Assembly (NCBI GenBank): GCA_011947345.1
Contig: JAAVTG010000554.1
Span: forward strand, 124,001-188,000
DNA length: 64,000 bases
Origin: Phytophthora quininea
Taxonomy: Eukaryota; Oomycota; Peronosporomycetes; Peronosporales; Peronosporaceae
Reading direction: 5' to 3'
Shown here: in pieces, positions 10,843 through 22,275 of the stretch
Position numbering within the stretch: position 1 is the stretch's first letter
Layout: the number at the start of each line of letters is the position of its first letter
The notes under the pieces: generated by a model
Database searches by the model: none
Told to the model about the DNA's origin: nothing
Seen by the model: the letters and a program-made list of their open reading frames with translations, nothing else
Program-made: the position numbers and the translations under genes

Positions 10843-12103
10843 CCAACTAGAGCACAGCGGAGATACGACGCTCTTCCGCTGCCTAAGAGTTCTGCACACG
10901 TCTCCCGTCCAGGGTTGAGGAAGCTCAGGTATTTGGTCCATTCTAGAGGGGTTCCATCGCTCAGAGCGTTCCCATTCGGCAGGTGCCACGACACCTTTTG
11001 GAGTATTTCTCTTCTACCGTCCTTCCTGCGTTGGCCGCCCGGCGAATATTCGAGAATAGCGAGGTAGAACACAATCTATTGAGTGGGGAGAGATCGGCGT
11101 TGGCTTCTTGCAGTAAGTGGAAGCGGCTTTGGTCACATCCAGACAAGGCGTCGGTGCCTCGGTAATAAATATTCATTTTCTGGATCGATCGGTCTAGTAT
11201 GAGCACAGGCATCTCGCTGTCGACATTGACATCTCGATTTCTATGTGAAGTGGTTGTTTCCCCGCGAAGGTTTCCGATGGCATCGCTCAGTTGCGTTCGT
11301 AAGAGATCTCGCGGTGTGTGTTTTCTGTTAGTGTTCTCCACACTAGCAGCCAAGTCCTGCGGGATACAAAGAGAGTACTCCATCACAACACGATAGCCGC
11401 TCGTCACTTCTTCCACGACGTGATAGACTCCAGTCGAATACGCCGCATAATGAGCTTTAAAGTGTGACGCTCCTGACTCGTTGCCAAGCAAATACCGACG
11501 AGGTTCCTTCTCCAAACCGACCAGGAAAGCACCTCCGGAGTAGATTGATGGCAACTGCACCACCAGTTTGGCCACCACACGGGTGTCCTCGCTATGACGT
11601 CGTTGGTTTGATCGTCCTCCACGGCCGTGCACCACTAGCTGGCTCAGCTCCGGGACCAAGGCGGCGTCCTTGACGGCCATTTGGCGTGCACAAAAGTTGC
11701 AGAGCTTTTGAATGGCAGGACTCCACTCAGGGTTCGTTATCTCTAACTGGTCGGCCGTCAATGTGAATACTTGGTTTCCGTTCTGAGTGCAGCGCTGCAA
11801 AAGTAATGCAGCTTGTTCTCGGCATAGCGGGAGTGCTACTGGCCCAACATCTTTGATAACCAGCCCTGGAAGAGACGGCAGCGCATCGAAAACGCCTGCA
11901 AGACTCGAGCCGGGGCTGCAGGGGCTCGAGCCCCTGCGGCTGTCATCAAATTGCACTTTGCCCAGGACGTCACTGATCTGTTGGCAGCGTTCTCCTTTGG
12001 GCACGAGGCAGTTGCGAGGCCGCCCAACGCTGTCGAACGGCCATGCAGCGTCGTCGTCTCCAGCGGTGGCGCTCATGCTTCGAAAACACAGATCGCCGTA
12101 CAT
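10838..12103 (-). pseudogene. Family copy A, 5' portion (DSBH domain; cut by element B)
   Basis: ATG candidates are at 12103 (MYGDLCF) and 12076 (MSATAGDDD); the second resembles the starts of other copies. Visible features are the cap (LPSLPGLVI, LPLCREQA, ADQLEITNP), the metal-binding segment RRHSED before VVQLPSIYSGG, then GVYHVVEEVTSGYRVVMEY. Aligned by eye, the iron ligands are H-x-E and a distal H, and the 2OG-binding R is kept, so this is one of the least eroded sites in the array. One frame change lies near 11070 (after LCSTSLF). The coding sequence is cut at VGW (10838) by element B and resumes at 5366 in frame after removal of the element and one target duplicate. Confidence 0.85.
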
Positions 12104-12189
12104 AAAAGCCACTTGCTTGACAACTTACTAAGTATCATTGCTACCAAACGGCTCGGAACTGCGTGGTTCTTCCTCTCGTGGTCTCTTTT

Positions 12190-12579
12190 TGCCGGCAGCA
12201 GTGGAGTTGTCAATCTCATTGGGTTGTAGAAGACTTTCCCGGCGTGAGACTTCCTCCTTGTTGTCCTGAAGCAACTTCTTAGCGTCTCCAAGCCCAGGAC
12301 CAGTCTATCGACCTCGACCGATCTCCGTGATCTCGAGCGATGCGTTGACCCTGCAATACTCTGTGAAAGATCCGAGCGCCTGCAACCGTAATTGCGATTT
12401 CTGCCGCGGGAACTGGCAGAGCTGCTCATGTGAAGATTGACAAAGTAGCAGCGGCGTCTGGTGAGCAGGGCGAGGAAGTTGCGTCTTACAGGACGGAGCT
12501 AAAGCGCCTTGCAGAAGTGCTAGAAGCTGAAGAGAACAGACGTCGAGGCGTTAAACGCACGCGTGGAACAGGTCTGTGA
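12190..12579 (+). pseudogene. Plus-strand relic of the family C-terminal module
   Basis: In the opposite orientation to its neighbours, the plus strand encodes KIRAPATVIAISAAGTG ... HVKIDKV and SYRTELKRLAEVL, which line up with KIKAPLEITASGSG, ARVQILK and YKAEVARL of intact copies. It ends in a basic tail (RRRGVKRTRG) and a stop at 12577. Upstream, GPVYRPRP ... SDALTL matches the segment before the module in a second frame, with an in-frame stop between them. Nothing resembling the DSBH domain is attached. Copy B, 130 bp away on the other strand, lacks this module, so an inversion or a separate duplicate are both possible. Confidence 0.65.
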
Positions 12580-12710
12580 AAGCTTCTTCTTGGTCAAGCA
12601 TATTGGGTGGCTTGATCCTGTTGGAAATGTTCTATCATGGCGACAACAATGAAGACTGCTGCTGTTCTCTCCGCAAAGAGCGCTTCATTCTTCGATTCGC
12701 TGCCCCCAGA

Positions 12711-14803
12711 TCAAATGGCGGCGCGAGAATCGGGCGACGAAAGTGATAGCTCTTCGAACACCTCCAGCGGTAGGTGCTCTGACAATTGACCGCTCATGTT
12801 GCCTGAAGGACCTGACGAGTGAAATTGATCAAGTCGAGCTCTGAAATAGGCCTCTGCACGGCTGGAGAAGTCTGCGATCACTAGAGTCTGGGTCGGTCCC
12901 TGGAGAAACGCTCGAACGGCAGCAGAACCAGGAAAGTCCATGTCCACCAGCTCACACTCGGACACTTTGTCGATTGAGGCAATCTCATGAGCTAGCCATG
13001 ACCGACGCTTAGTAGCAATAGATAGCAGATCAGCACGGTATCGGGGCATATTAGCCCACTTGAGGAATTTGCATACTTGAGGAGCCCTGCGATACCAATC
13101 GCAGCTGGACCCAGGTAGTTCCCGTCCACTTGTTCGAACAAGGCGACAAGGGTCTGAAAAGGTTTTCATCTTTACAATTCATAGCGTTTTGCCATAGTTC
13201 GAATATGCAAAAGGAAGGACTCTCTTGCGATCCAATCTCTTTATAGACAGCACGAATTCTTTCGATTGCACCCGCAGTCATCATTTTCTGAGCCGCAGGA
13301 ATGTCTTCGAGTGCCGATGCCAGTCTTAAAGACATCCGAAAGAAAACTCCATCTTCCAACGGAGTTATGGCTGCCATTATTGCAGCACCAACGCCTTCCC
13401 AGCCACATCTCCGCACCATATAAAGCAGTTCGAATGCTAATTCTTCCTTCTCCTTCAGTCGGGGAAAACATTTCTCATAAAAGATGCGAGCAAGCCCCAA
13501 GTTCTTAATGCTAGCCACTGCACTACTCAAATCCTTCCAAACGTCCAGCGGGATTGAAGACCTAATGGAACTTTGCACACACTTTAAGCAAGCAAACAGA
13601 CACTGAATGTCCTTTGCGTAGGGGTAGTAGACTCAAGTGATAGCAGTTATCGCTGCAAACTCCCTATCAAGTTGTACATGACCTTTATGTTCGTCGAGGT
13701 TGGCCACCCAATGATTGCACAACGATTATATCCGTCGGATTGAGGCTCGCCCCAGAACTCCTTCAATGTTTGCTTGTCCGGGTTCAATATGTTGAACTTC
13801 GAGATCCAATCGGTTGTGCATGTGTCTCCCAGCTTCTGTCCATCCAATGAGAATATCGACAGGCTCTGCTCCACTTTGCTGTCAACCGTTGACCGAGCAT
13901 GAAAACTCGCCAGATAGAAGTCCGTCGGGTTTTCCCTATGAAGGAAGTTGGCATCGCACAATGCCTGAAAGCGACGGCGATCAATACCCACGAGCGCGTA
14001 GGATCCCATTGCCAAGGCCTTTGCTTCATCATGCAAGTTAAGGAGCAGCAAGGCGAACATTGTGTTTGCTTCATCCACTTCCTCAGCATCTAATTCAGCG
14101 TCTGGTTTGAGCTTGATATTGCCATGTTGACCCTGTATCTTTTTCAGTGTCTTAACCAGTGCAGTTTGCAATGGCTCGATCCCTCGTAAGCATTGAAGCG
14201 ATGGGATACCTTGGGGTAGACCAAGTATGTACTCCAAATCCACACGATACCCGCTTTTCACGACTTGCACCGATCTATCCGCAGAACCGGTGAACACAGC
14301 ATAATGGGGGTTGAACGCTGCCGTTCCATCCGTCTGACCAAACTCGTGGCGGAGTTGTATTGTCTCTCCTTCTGTGCACACCACCACATCGCCTCCAGTC
14401 TATTCCGACGGCAACTGTACCACAAGCCGCCCAACTACACGCCCTACCGGAGCAATTTGCGACTCAAGAAACCCTCCAGTTCTATAGACAACCAGCTTGG
14501 GCTCGACTGCCTCCAACGGAACACCTTTCAGTCCCAGTTTGTCAGCGCTCAGCTCACAAAACAATCTAATGCCTCTTTCCCATTCCGGGTTTGTCATCTG
14601 CAGGTTCTCCTTCACAATAATCGCCGTCCCACAGCTGCGATGGATCAACGGACTCGCTTGCACAACGGCAGCGCGATGCGACCGATACCCGTGACAGCCA
14701 GACCAGGATGAGCTGGAAGCTCCGATGGGCAGTGTTCTTCTACAACTTTCATCTTTACCTCCTCAATCCTCACAGAGGTAGTATTAGCGTTACCATCGAA
14801 CAT
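12711..14803 (-). pseudogene. Family copy B (nonsense codons, C-terminal module missing)
   Basis: The ATG at 14803 starts MFDGNANTTS and leads to PGLAVTGIG and IALPLCK. Homology then continues in other frames through NLQMTNPEWERGI, LVVQLPSE, TGGDVVV, SGYRVDLEY, the linker (RRRFQALCDANFL, FNILNPDKQTL, IIGWP) and the helical region to MPRYRADLLSIATKRRSWLA. A TAG replaces the usual tyrosine after LVVQLPSE (near 14400) and a TGA lies near 13635. Both are base changes, not indels. The site residues are eroded (no HxD-like motif, distal His position occupied by DRSV). The ends after VIADFSSRAEA do not match the KIKAPLEI module. Confidence 0.8.
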
Positions 14804-14950
14804 GCATTCTGGCAACAGGTTTATCTGCTTTGGATGATTACCTCAACTATATAGAGCACTCAATTCGTCCCAGCTTTGGCTCGCCTCGACAATGCCATTA
14901 ACAAATTCACCGTCTTCTTCAAAGCCCCCAACGCCAGCCAACCACCTGTC

Positions 14951-15939
14951 ATGCCCTGCGGAGCCAACGACTCAGCACCCTTGACACGTATTGTCCCTGA
15001 CGGGTGGGACGCCTCCAACATTCCGTCGCTGCGAGGCAAGGTCGCTATTGTCACCGGAGCGAACTCGGGCATTGGGTTCGTCACTGCTCTCGAGCTCGTT
15101 CGCCATGGAGCTGATGTCGTTCTCGCCTGCCGCAATCCCGAGCGGAGCGCTGCAGCTGCTACGAGGATCCGAGATGCCGTTGCAAGGGACCAACACCACG
15201 GCCAAGTTGAGGAGATCAAGCTCGACACGAGTGCCCAAAGCAGTGTCAAAGCGTTCAGCGTCGAGTTTTTGAGACGCCACCAGAAGCTTGACATCCTGGT
15301 CAACAACGCCGGCGCCATGGGATACCCGTACACTGAGAGCGCGGACGGCTTCGAACTGATGGTGGCGACGAACCATTTGGGTCACTTCGCACTCACCGCA
15401 TCCCTCCTGGGTGCCCTGAAGCGTAGCCCTTCCGCGCGAGTCGTTAATGTGAGTAGCGACATGCACCGTTGGGCGAAGTATACTCCTGGACAGCTTTTCA
15501 TGCCAAGAGACAAGCACAACCAAACGACCGTGTACGGCAACTCGAAGTTGTACAACTTGCTCTTCACTTCGGAGCTGGGGCGCCGCTTGGACTCCGCAGG
15601 AGTCTCAAACATCGTCTCGGTCGCCTGTCATCCCGGTATCACAGACTCGAATCTCCTTAGCAACGCCGGAAACCAAGGCATCTTCCTCAAGAGATGGTTC
15701 TACAACTTTCTGAACACGACGCTGACCCAGTCGACTGCAATGGGCGCCTTGCCAACGCTTTACGCTGCCACAGCTCCGAATGTCACGAGTGGTGATTTTT
15801 ACGAGCCGGGGGCTTTGCTGCGATGAAAGGCTACCCATCTCTTCAGGAACCATCGGAACTGGGGCGTTCGCGTGATGCTGCCGTCGGCGTGTGGGCGACG
15901 ACTGAGGCCATTCTTGGATTCAAATTCCATGTCGAGTAA
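14951..15939 (+). CDS. Short-chain dehydrogenase/reductase (retinol dehydrogenase/WW-oxidoreductase-like)
   Basis: This is an NAD(P)-dependent oxidoreductase of the classical SDR fold. The Rossmann motif VTGANSGIG is followed by an Arg in CRNPER that suggests NADPH use. NNAGAMG stabilises the central sheet, and the catalytic residues are Ser in VNVSSDMH and the YGNSK (YxxxK) pair. The start is taken at ATG 14951 because the in-frame sequence upstream has no ATG before a TAG. As sequenced, the frame stops at 15826 after YEPGALLR. Adding one G to the G5 run near 15808 extends it to a stop at 15937 with a typical SDR end (GVWATTEAILGFKF), giving about 329 residues. The substrate cannot be read from the sequence. 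Confidence 0.9.
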
Positions 15940-16115
15940 AACCTCGCGACGAGCAAGGAGCCTGTAGTCCTGCAGTGGCGTCGTCATTTGCAAGCTTTCA
16001 TGCTTGAAGCTTTAATAAACTCCTTGGTTTGCATCAACAGACGTGATGCCGCGTGCCTCGAAACAGTGGGGGCTTTATATATGCCCATTCGTCTCTTTAC
16101 TTAGCCCCATTTGTT

Positions 16116-17498
16116 CTATAGGGCAGGGATGATCGGGATATCTCCACCAAAGTGTTTTAGCAGTGAGTCCTCAAGCGCTTGCATCGTACCTCGCATCCTT
16201 GTGGCGAGTGCATTAGCCAGAAATTGTTTCATGCACTTCGCGTCATCCCTTGGTCTCGGGTGTATTGCAATGCCAGAGGTGCTCTCGCTTCGTGATTCAA
16301 CTGATTCTGTAAAGAGCTGGTATCGCTGACGGAATATACAGCGCTGCTGAGGATAATTCACGGACTTAGATATTGCGATACATGCGCATTCTCGAAGTTG
16401 CAAACCTTCCATGCGCGGGACGGTCAACGACGTCCCCAAGTACATGGAGTAGTCCAAACACTCAATCCTCTCCAATACCAACACCCCGTCGAGCACAACA
16501 CAACCGAGTGTCTTGTGCTCGAGCGTGAGAGAGAACTGCTTCTCAGATAGCCATTCGTCGATGGTGTGCATCTACCCCCATTCACAAAACTCATCGTCAG
16601 CGTCTTGTCAAGTTTCCGATCCGAAACCAGTTTGTGGCGTACCTCGAACCTGTACGAGCTCGACTCGTCTGGTTTGCTTTGCAAACAGCTCACTGCTCTG
16701 TTGTACACCGACCACGCCTCTCCCATTGCGCATGGCAGCGAGATTGACGACGACACCTCCACAAACGATCCGAGTTGAGGGTGGTGTTTGATCCCTGCGG
16801 TTGACGCGACAGTGCTCTCGCTGGAGGCCTGGGAAAACTCCGCCTCGATATCTGCTCGCATAGTCTCTAGTCGGCCCCAGAGGTTACGAAGGATCGCATC
16901 CTTCTCGCAGTCAATGCGTCGCGTCAATCTGACCTGAAGCAGATTCCTCAGTGACTTTGGCGCGGCGGTTGCTTCCAGTAGATCCTGTAAGTCCTGCACA
17001 GCTTATTGCACCGTTAAAGCACGACGCAGGCAACACAGAAAGACCCGTCACCAACCGTTAGCTTGAGTCGCTTCTCCAGCAGCAGCGGCAACTGCAGCGC
17101 AATGAGTCGTTGCTTTTCCAGCTCTCGGCGCAGCTGACGGTTCGTCGTCTCAGCCTTCTGGCGCCGTTGGCGTTCCGCAAACGCCGTCTCGAAAGCTCCG
17201 TGGAGGGGACGCATCGTGCCGCTCTGCAACGGTGAGGTCCTGATGAGGGTGCCCGTTCCTGATTGTTTAATGGCAGCCAATTGCGCCTCGAGCGTCTCCG
17301 CCTGGTCGCGCAACCGCAGCAACTCGCCGCGCTTCTTGTGGTAGAACTTCGCTGAAGCCTGTGCGCTGCGCAGACGCGCCCCCGATAGCGGGCTTGAGGG
17401 TCTGCGCAGCTGTCACCGTCGTGAGTAGACGCATCGAACGAGTCGATGAAGGCCAGCGCCGCTGCCAGCGTGGAAGCGTCGTCGTCAACGGCGTTCAT
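16116..17498 (-). CDS. M96 mating-specific-like protein with coiled coil and START-like region
   Basis: The ATG at 17498 begins MNAVDDDASTLAAALAFIDS. After a frame change near 17400 (one base missing) comes a basic coiled-coil segment (FYHKKRGELLRLRDQAETLEAQL), then AERQRRQKAETTNRQLRREL. A 62-bp intron fits 17055-16994: donor GTTGGT, a CTTTAAC branch-like element and acceptor TGCAG, joining LKLT to DLQDLLEAT in phase 0. A second one-base gap near 16572 joins SFVNGG to HTIDEWLSEKQF. With these repairs the length is about 440 residues. The domain order resembles a large oomycete family annotated as M96 mating-specific proteins; its biochemical role is unknown. The C-terminal half may form a START-like ligand-binding fold, an inference from family resemblance only. 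Confidence 0.65.
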
Positions 17499-17634
17499 TT
17501 TTAATCCCCGGGGCATTAATAACAAACAAAAGCATGCGAAATCGACAAGACAATTTGGATTTGTGTTGCTTACGAACGAGCAGGTCGTTTGGACGGCTCT
17601 ACCTACCTAGGAGCTCTCCAAATGCAGAGTTTGT

Positions 17635-19400
17635 CTACGACGACGGAACCAGGCTCACATTGAACGCTCCGTCGTAAGCGTCGTCTGTGCCGAAAAAGCT
17701 GGACAAATTCTCGTCGGACGCCGTCAAGTTGAATGCTGGCATGTCGTCCAAACACGATCGATCCATCTTCTTGAGCTTGCCACCGTTGCGCAGGTACGAC
17801 ACGATCAGCTTCATGCCGCACTCGTCGCTCGCTGCATCGCCTTCGTGCGTGGCATACTCAAAGGTGACAACCTCCTTCTCCTCGCCGTCCAGAGCTTTCA
17901 GCAACTGCTTTGCGTATTTGTCAGGGGTCTGAGCGTCCAGCCTCCCGCTCAGCATCAACACACTGCCGTCGCGTGGGATCGAGGCAGTTTTGTTCCAGTA
18001 CTGGTCACGCTTGTAGATGATGCCGCTGCCGTCGTAGTTGCCGACGTTGAGCTCATCGCAGAGTGCCGACTTCTCCTTGGTGAAGGCACAATACTGCGGG
18101 GGCGTCGAGTAGACTCCTCCTTTGCTGCTCATTTTGGCATTGATAAAGCGAGCCTTTAGTTCGACCATGGACGGCAGTGGTCGCTCCGTCATTTCGGAGT
18201 ACACGATGAGGTTGTTGAGCAACATCGATTCCAACGCGCTGTCTTGAGATTGGGTCTGGCCGTTGGAATTGATACTAGTGAAGAACTGCTTCAAGACATC
18301 CACGTCCTCAGCAGAGCAGCGCTGGAGGCGATACACCACCGGGGGATAAGTGTCCGGATAGACGGGTCCATTAGCGCAGCACCCAATGCAGTTCGTAGAG
18401 CGAACGACGGTGAGCTGCCGCTGGGGTTTGACGTGCGGTAGATCATCTCAGCACACGTCGAGTTTGGGTTGCTGTCGAACTCTTCGATGAGACCCCGAGG
18501 GTCTTGCTGAGTGTATTCGATCGGAACCGAGACTTGCACGTACTGTCGGTCTCGCAGAGAGCCATGAAAGCCTCGGCCACTTCGCCGAAATGGATATCCC
18601 AGTTGGAAATGTACTCGAACGTGTCGGCAGCAACTCCTAGGTGTAGGAGACGCCTTCCAGCACATAGCCAACCACCTCAGGAGGAGCCAGCTGCACGAGA
18701 TGAACAGCGAACATGGTGCCGTAGCTTCCGCCGTACACGAAAGTCTTTGCGCCGTTCGTGTGCTTGGAGATGATCGTCACCGGGTCCGTGGCCGCAGTCG
18801 TCACCGAGAATGCAGCCAAGTCGCCGTATTTCGCTTGTAAATCGTGAGCGCATGCTGGAACTTCTGAAGGATCAATGCCCGTGCCTACCGGTGACCCCGA
18901 GGTCGTGACTTGGGCCGCAACGCAGTCCAGCAAATTACTGCGACCGGTGCCGCGATGGTCGAGCGTGTACATATTCACAGCTCCTTCCAGATTGGAGTGC
19001 AAACTCGTCATCATTGACTCCACTAACGAGGCAACAAGATAAGCACTGCACAACGATCCCTTTGGTACTTACTGCCGGTGGAGGAGTAGCCCGGTCCGCC
19101 TTGAAGCAGCCAAACATTAACCGCAGTGTCGGGGTCCCCTGTCGTAGCTGGAATTCGCTTGACGAAGATGTCGATTTTCGACTCGACATGCTTGGGCGCT
19201 TCACAAATTCCAGAGTAGCACAACGGACCGCGATACACCGCACATTGCGCGACTTCCCCAGCAGAGCTACCCTCGCCCGAGAAAGTGTAGTCGGAGCAGG
19301 GATACTAACCATTCAGGTCGGTTTTCTTGGCACCGGTAGCGTTGCCCGCGGCTGCAACCTGAGCGGCCGCAATTACGACTGCAACGTGGTATAGCTGCAT
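17635..19400 (-). CDS. Secreted alpha/beta-hydrolase, serine peptidase family S33
   Basis: ATG 19400 begins a hydrophobic signal peptide (YHVAVVIAAAQVAAAG). Hydrolase landmarks follow: LLQGGPGYSS (oxyanion region), DHRGTGRS, the nucleophile elbow YGGSYGTMF, LSGRLDAQTP (acid) and YATHEGDA (His), so the catalytic triad is present. A 50-bp intron (19072-19023, GTAAGT ... TTAG) joins SSTG to MESMMTS in frame. Problems: a TAG lies in frame after DLNG (near 19310), where relatives usually have Trp, and three one-base gaps occur (near 18640, 18510 and 18348, the last in a C run). Repaired length is about 572 codons. Likely an exported peptidase acting on short peptides. The TAG may make this copy a pseudogene. 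Confidence 0.75.
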
Positions 19401-19783
19401 GAGTTCTTGCAGAAAGGTTCGAGTAGTTGAGATTTGGTCAAATTGGAAATGCGTCCAAGTTTCGTGCGGAGCTTCTTCACGACATAATAAGGATCGTAAA
19501 CGGAGTTTACATGCACGATGGTTCGTCAACAGTGTTTACAAGGCGCATTAGTAACTTGTAGCATTAAGTCGATCTAACGCGGCAAACCTCATGCATGGAG
19601 CCTTGCACTGGTGCAATGGACTTGACATGTATCTACAATGATATAATCTAGGCTGTGCAAACAAAAGAAGAACTCGTGCAGACCACATCATGCTGGAACT
19701 TATAGATATCGGTACGTGCATTAGAACGAAAATCCATGGCCCTGTCCGTAAGAAACTCAGGGTAAACGATCGCTGCAAGCTTC
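19401..19783. other. Intergenic region between the S33 peptidase and family copy C
   Basis: About 380 bp with no convincing coding sequence. It should hold the S33 promoter (upstream of 19400 on the minus strand) and the 3' end of copy C. No recognisable box was found. Confidence 0.4.
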
Positions 19784-22094
19784 CTATTCCACACGAACGC
19801 GCTTGTTCATAGCGAAAACGATGCCAGTGTTTTCAGCTGGCTCGAGCAACTTGTCGATGCGGCTTGCTTCCGCTTTCAACTCCAGTAGTTCTTTTGTCCG
19901 CGCGGCAGGCATCTCCCCAGCCTTCAGTATCTGCACTCGAGCAATGGATAATCTCCCCGAGCTCGTGGCAGTCACCACGACCGGAGCGCTGATTTTCTTA
20001 CGCAGCAGCGCCACACGCACTCGAGCGTTTGGTAGGTCGGCAAAGTAGTCAGGGACGACAAAGTATTTCCTCTCACTCTGTAAAAACTCAGCAATGGCCT
20101 CAGCGCCAGGAAGTCCAGGTCAATGATTCCTGGCGCATCGAAGACAGCGATCTCGGCACTTAACCAATCTCTACGCTTGGTAGCAAAGGCGAAGAAAGCT
20201 GCACGCTCTTCGGGGAGACTTGAGTTTGTCATACACTCAGCTAAAGTGTCCACCACTGGACCAAGAAATTCTCCGTCTGATTGTTTGAAAAGGTCCTCGA
20301 CGTCGTGGAAAACTTGAGAGTTTTGACAGGTCGTTGCAACCTGCCACAGCAGTCCAACATATGAGGACTTTACCAGGATGTCGGGAGGTACACCGCGTAA
20401 TTTGTCCAGAACGAGTGGCATCAGACATTCCACAGCCGCAGAGCCTGGCAGAGCAGTAGCAATAGTCAGCGTTAGCTCCACCGAATCATCACACTCAAAA
20501 CGCGAGATTGAGCTCAGGAACGCAGCGCCAATGTCATCCCACGGGAAAAGCTGCACCACACTAGCGAGCGACGAGACGAATTCTCGTTTCTCGCCCAACC
20601 GAGGAAAGAATTCGGTCAGAAACACTTGAGCCAACGTCAGATCTCGTGTATCAGTGACAACCTTGCAAATTTTGCTGCATACCGATGAGAGGGGGTCCAT
20701 TGAAGCACGCTCCCCAACAATTTCTCCCATACTCACAAACTCACGAAGCTTCGGATTGCCAGCCAGCGTCTCCGCAAGAGTCGTCGCAAGCTCGCCAACT
20801 TCTCCAATCACTTCGCGTGTATTCGACAAGTCGGTGGAAATTGGCCACCCCACGAGAGCGAAGTGTTTGGACTTGCAAATAGCATCCGCAGACGGCTCTG
20901 ACTTGTCAACATTCAAAAGCTCAATTTCAAAGGCTCGAACACTTTCCCTTCGTAAAACTTTTCGCCATTGAACAGGTACCAGGAAGTCGTCATTTCCGCT
21001 GCAATGCCACCACCAAAAACGTCTCTGCTAGCGATCGCGTGGAAGCAAACCCAGCAAAACTTCAGCTGGTTTTCCTCGGGGAGTAAGCTGTTTGCATTTA
21101 CCAGAGCACAAACACGGGCGCCGTCAAGGCCGCCAAGTCTGTGCAGCTCTAAAGATCCAATTTCTTGACCAACGAATGAGTTTGGTAGCAGCAGAGCCAT
21201 CCTCGAGGCTTCTCCATCGCTGTCATCATATTCACCATTGATCTCCATCCCCACTTCTGGGTGCAGAGTCAGCTTCAGTATCGCTTGCGAGAGCGGTTCT
21301 ATCACTACCCCATTCTTCTGCTCCCATTGCAGCCCCAAAGGCAGCGACAGCGTGTACTCCGCCATCACTAGAAAGCCACTTGTTACCATGTCCAAGCCGT
21401 AACAAGCTTCAACGCCATACACCACATAGTGAGGCTTGTAGGCGGCAGTTCCGTTGGTCTTGCCCATGTCTATAGTTCGGTCACTTAACACGACGACGTT
21501 GCCACCCGTAAACTTGGACGGCAACTGCACCAACAGCTTAGCGGCGACTCTGTCGCTGTCACTGTGTTGTTGGACTATTTGGCGACCGCCTTCCCGTAGA
21601 TCAGCAGCTTGGACAATTCGCACTCTAAACTGACGTCGGTGAAGCCCAACGTTTCCCCACTGGCCTTGCTCAGCTTGCGAATTGCTAGCTCCCACTCTGG
21701 ATTGGTCATCTGCACTTGGTCGGCTGGCAATGTCCACACATTGTCGACAGAATTGCTGCAGTGACTCAGCAGTTGATCTGCTTGCTGCTTGCACAGTGGC
21801 AGCGAGACGTCTCCGAAACCTTCGACAGTGAGGCCTGGGAGAGCAGGAAGAGCGTGGCAGACACCACCGAACGGAGCTGCAGCATCGTCGACTTGGACGA
21901 GAGCTAACAAGTCGCTCAGCTCCTGAGCGATGGCTCCTTTGTTGGCATCGCTGCTGCAACAAATGCAGCGAATCCAAGAATGACCAGCTGGGGTTCGACA
22001 GCCAACTTCAACTGGTGCAATCGGCAACTTGGCTAACCAACGTCTAAGTGGTGCTATTATCAAAAACCATATCTTCAAGCCTTCACTCACTCAT
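19784..22094 (-). CDS. Family copy C (DSBH-helical protein, frame-broken)
   Basis: The most likely start is ATG 22094; the coding frame that follows is offset by one base in a TGAGTGAGTGA repeat. The cap (CHALPALPGL, LPLCKQQADQLL, DQVQMTNPEW) leads to a metal segment QQHSDSD before LLVQLPSKFTGG. HxD is therefore kept, but the distal His is replaced (EACYGLDM) and the 2OG Arg is Leu (GFLVMAEY). The helical part reads FLTEFFPRLGEKREF ... LLWQVAT ... VEDLFKQSDG, and the C-terminal module reads RKKISAPVVVTATSSGR with a tail NKRVRVE. Breaks near 21600, 20916 and 20100 are each repaired by one added base, giving about 770 residues. Probably a non-catalytic or altered dioxygenase fold. Confidence 0.7.
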
Positions 22095-22275
22095 GTTATC
22101 GTCTCCTACGTCGTACCTGCACTTTCGATCAATGGGAGTGAACATCACAGCGCTCATTGTATCACCCCAAGAGCTATCTATACGTGTACTCAGCCTTCCA
22201 GCTTGGTGTCATTTTTGTGGAGCCGCGCGATCGTCCCCGTGATTGACATCAGCGCCTCGCTCCAACAACAGCAAC

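Noticed and set aside
14877..14950. Longer SDR N-terminus
   Set aside because: The extension has no ATG before an upstream TAG, and a spliced first exon from ATG 14802 would not keep frame.
19266..19308. 43-bp intron in the S33 gene that would remove the TAG
   Set aside because: Joining the donor to the nearest AG shifts the frame and deletes YPCSDYTF, which reads as conserved coding sequence.
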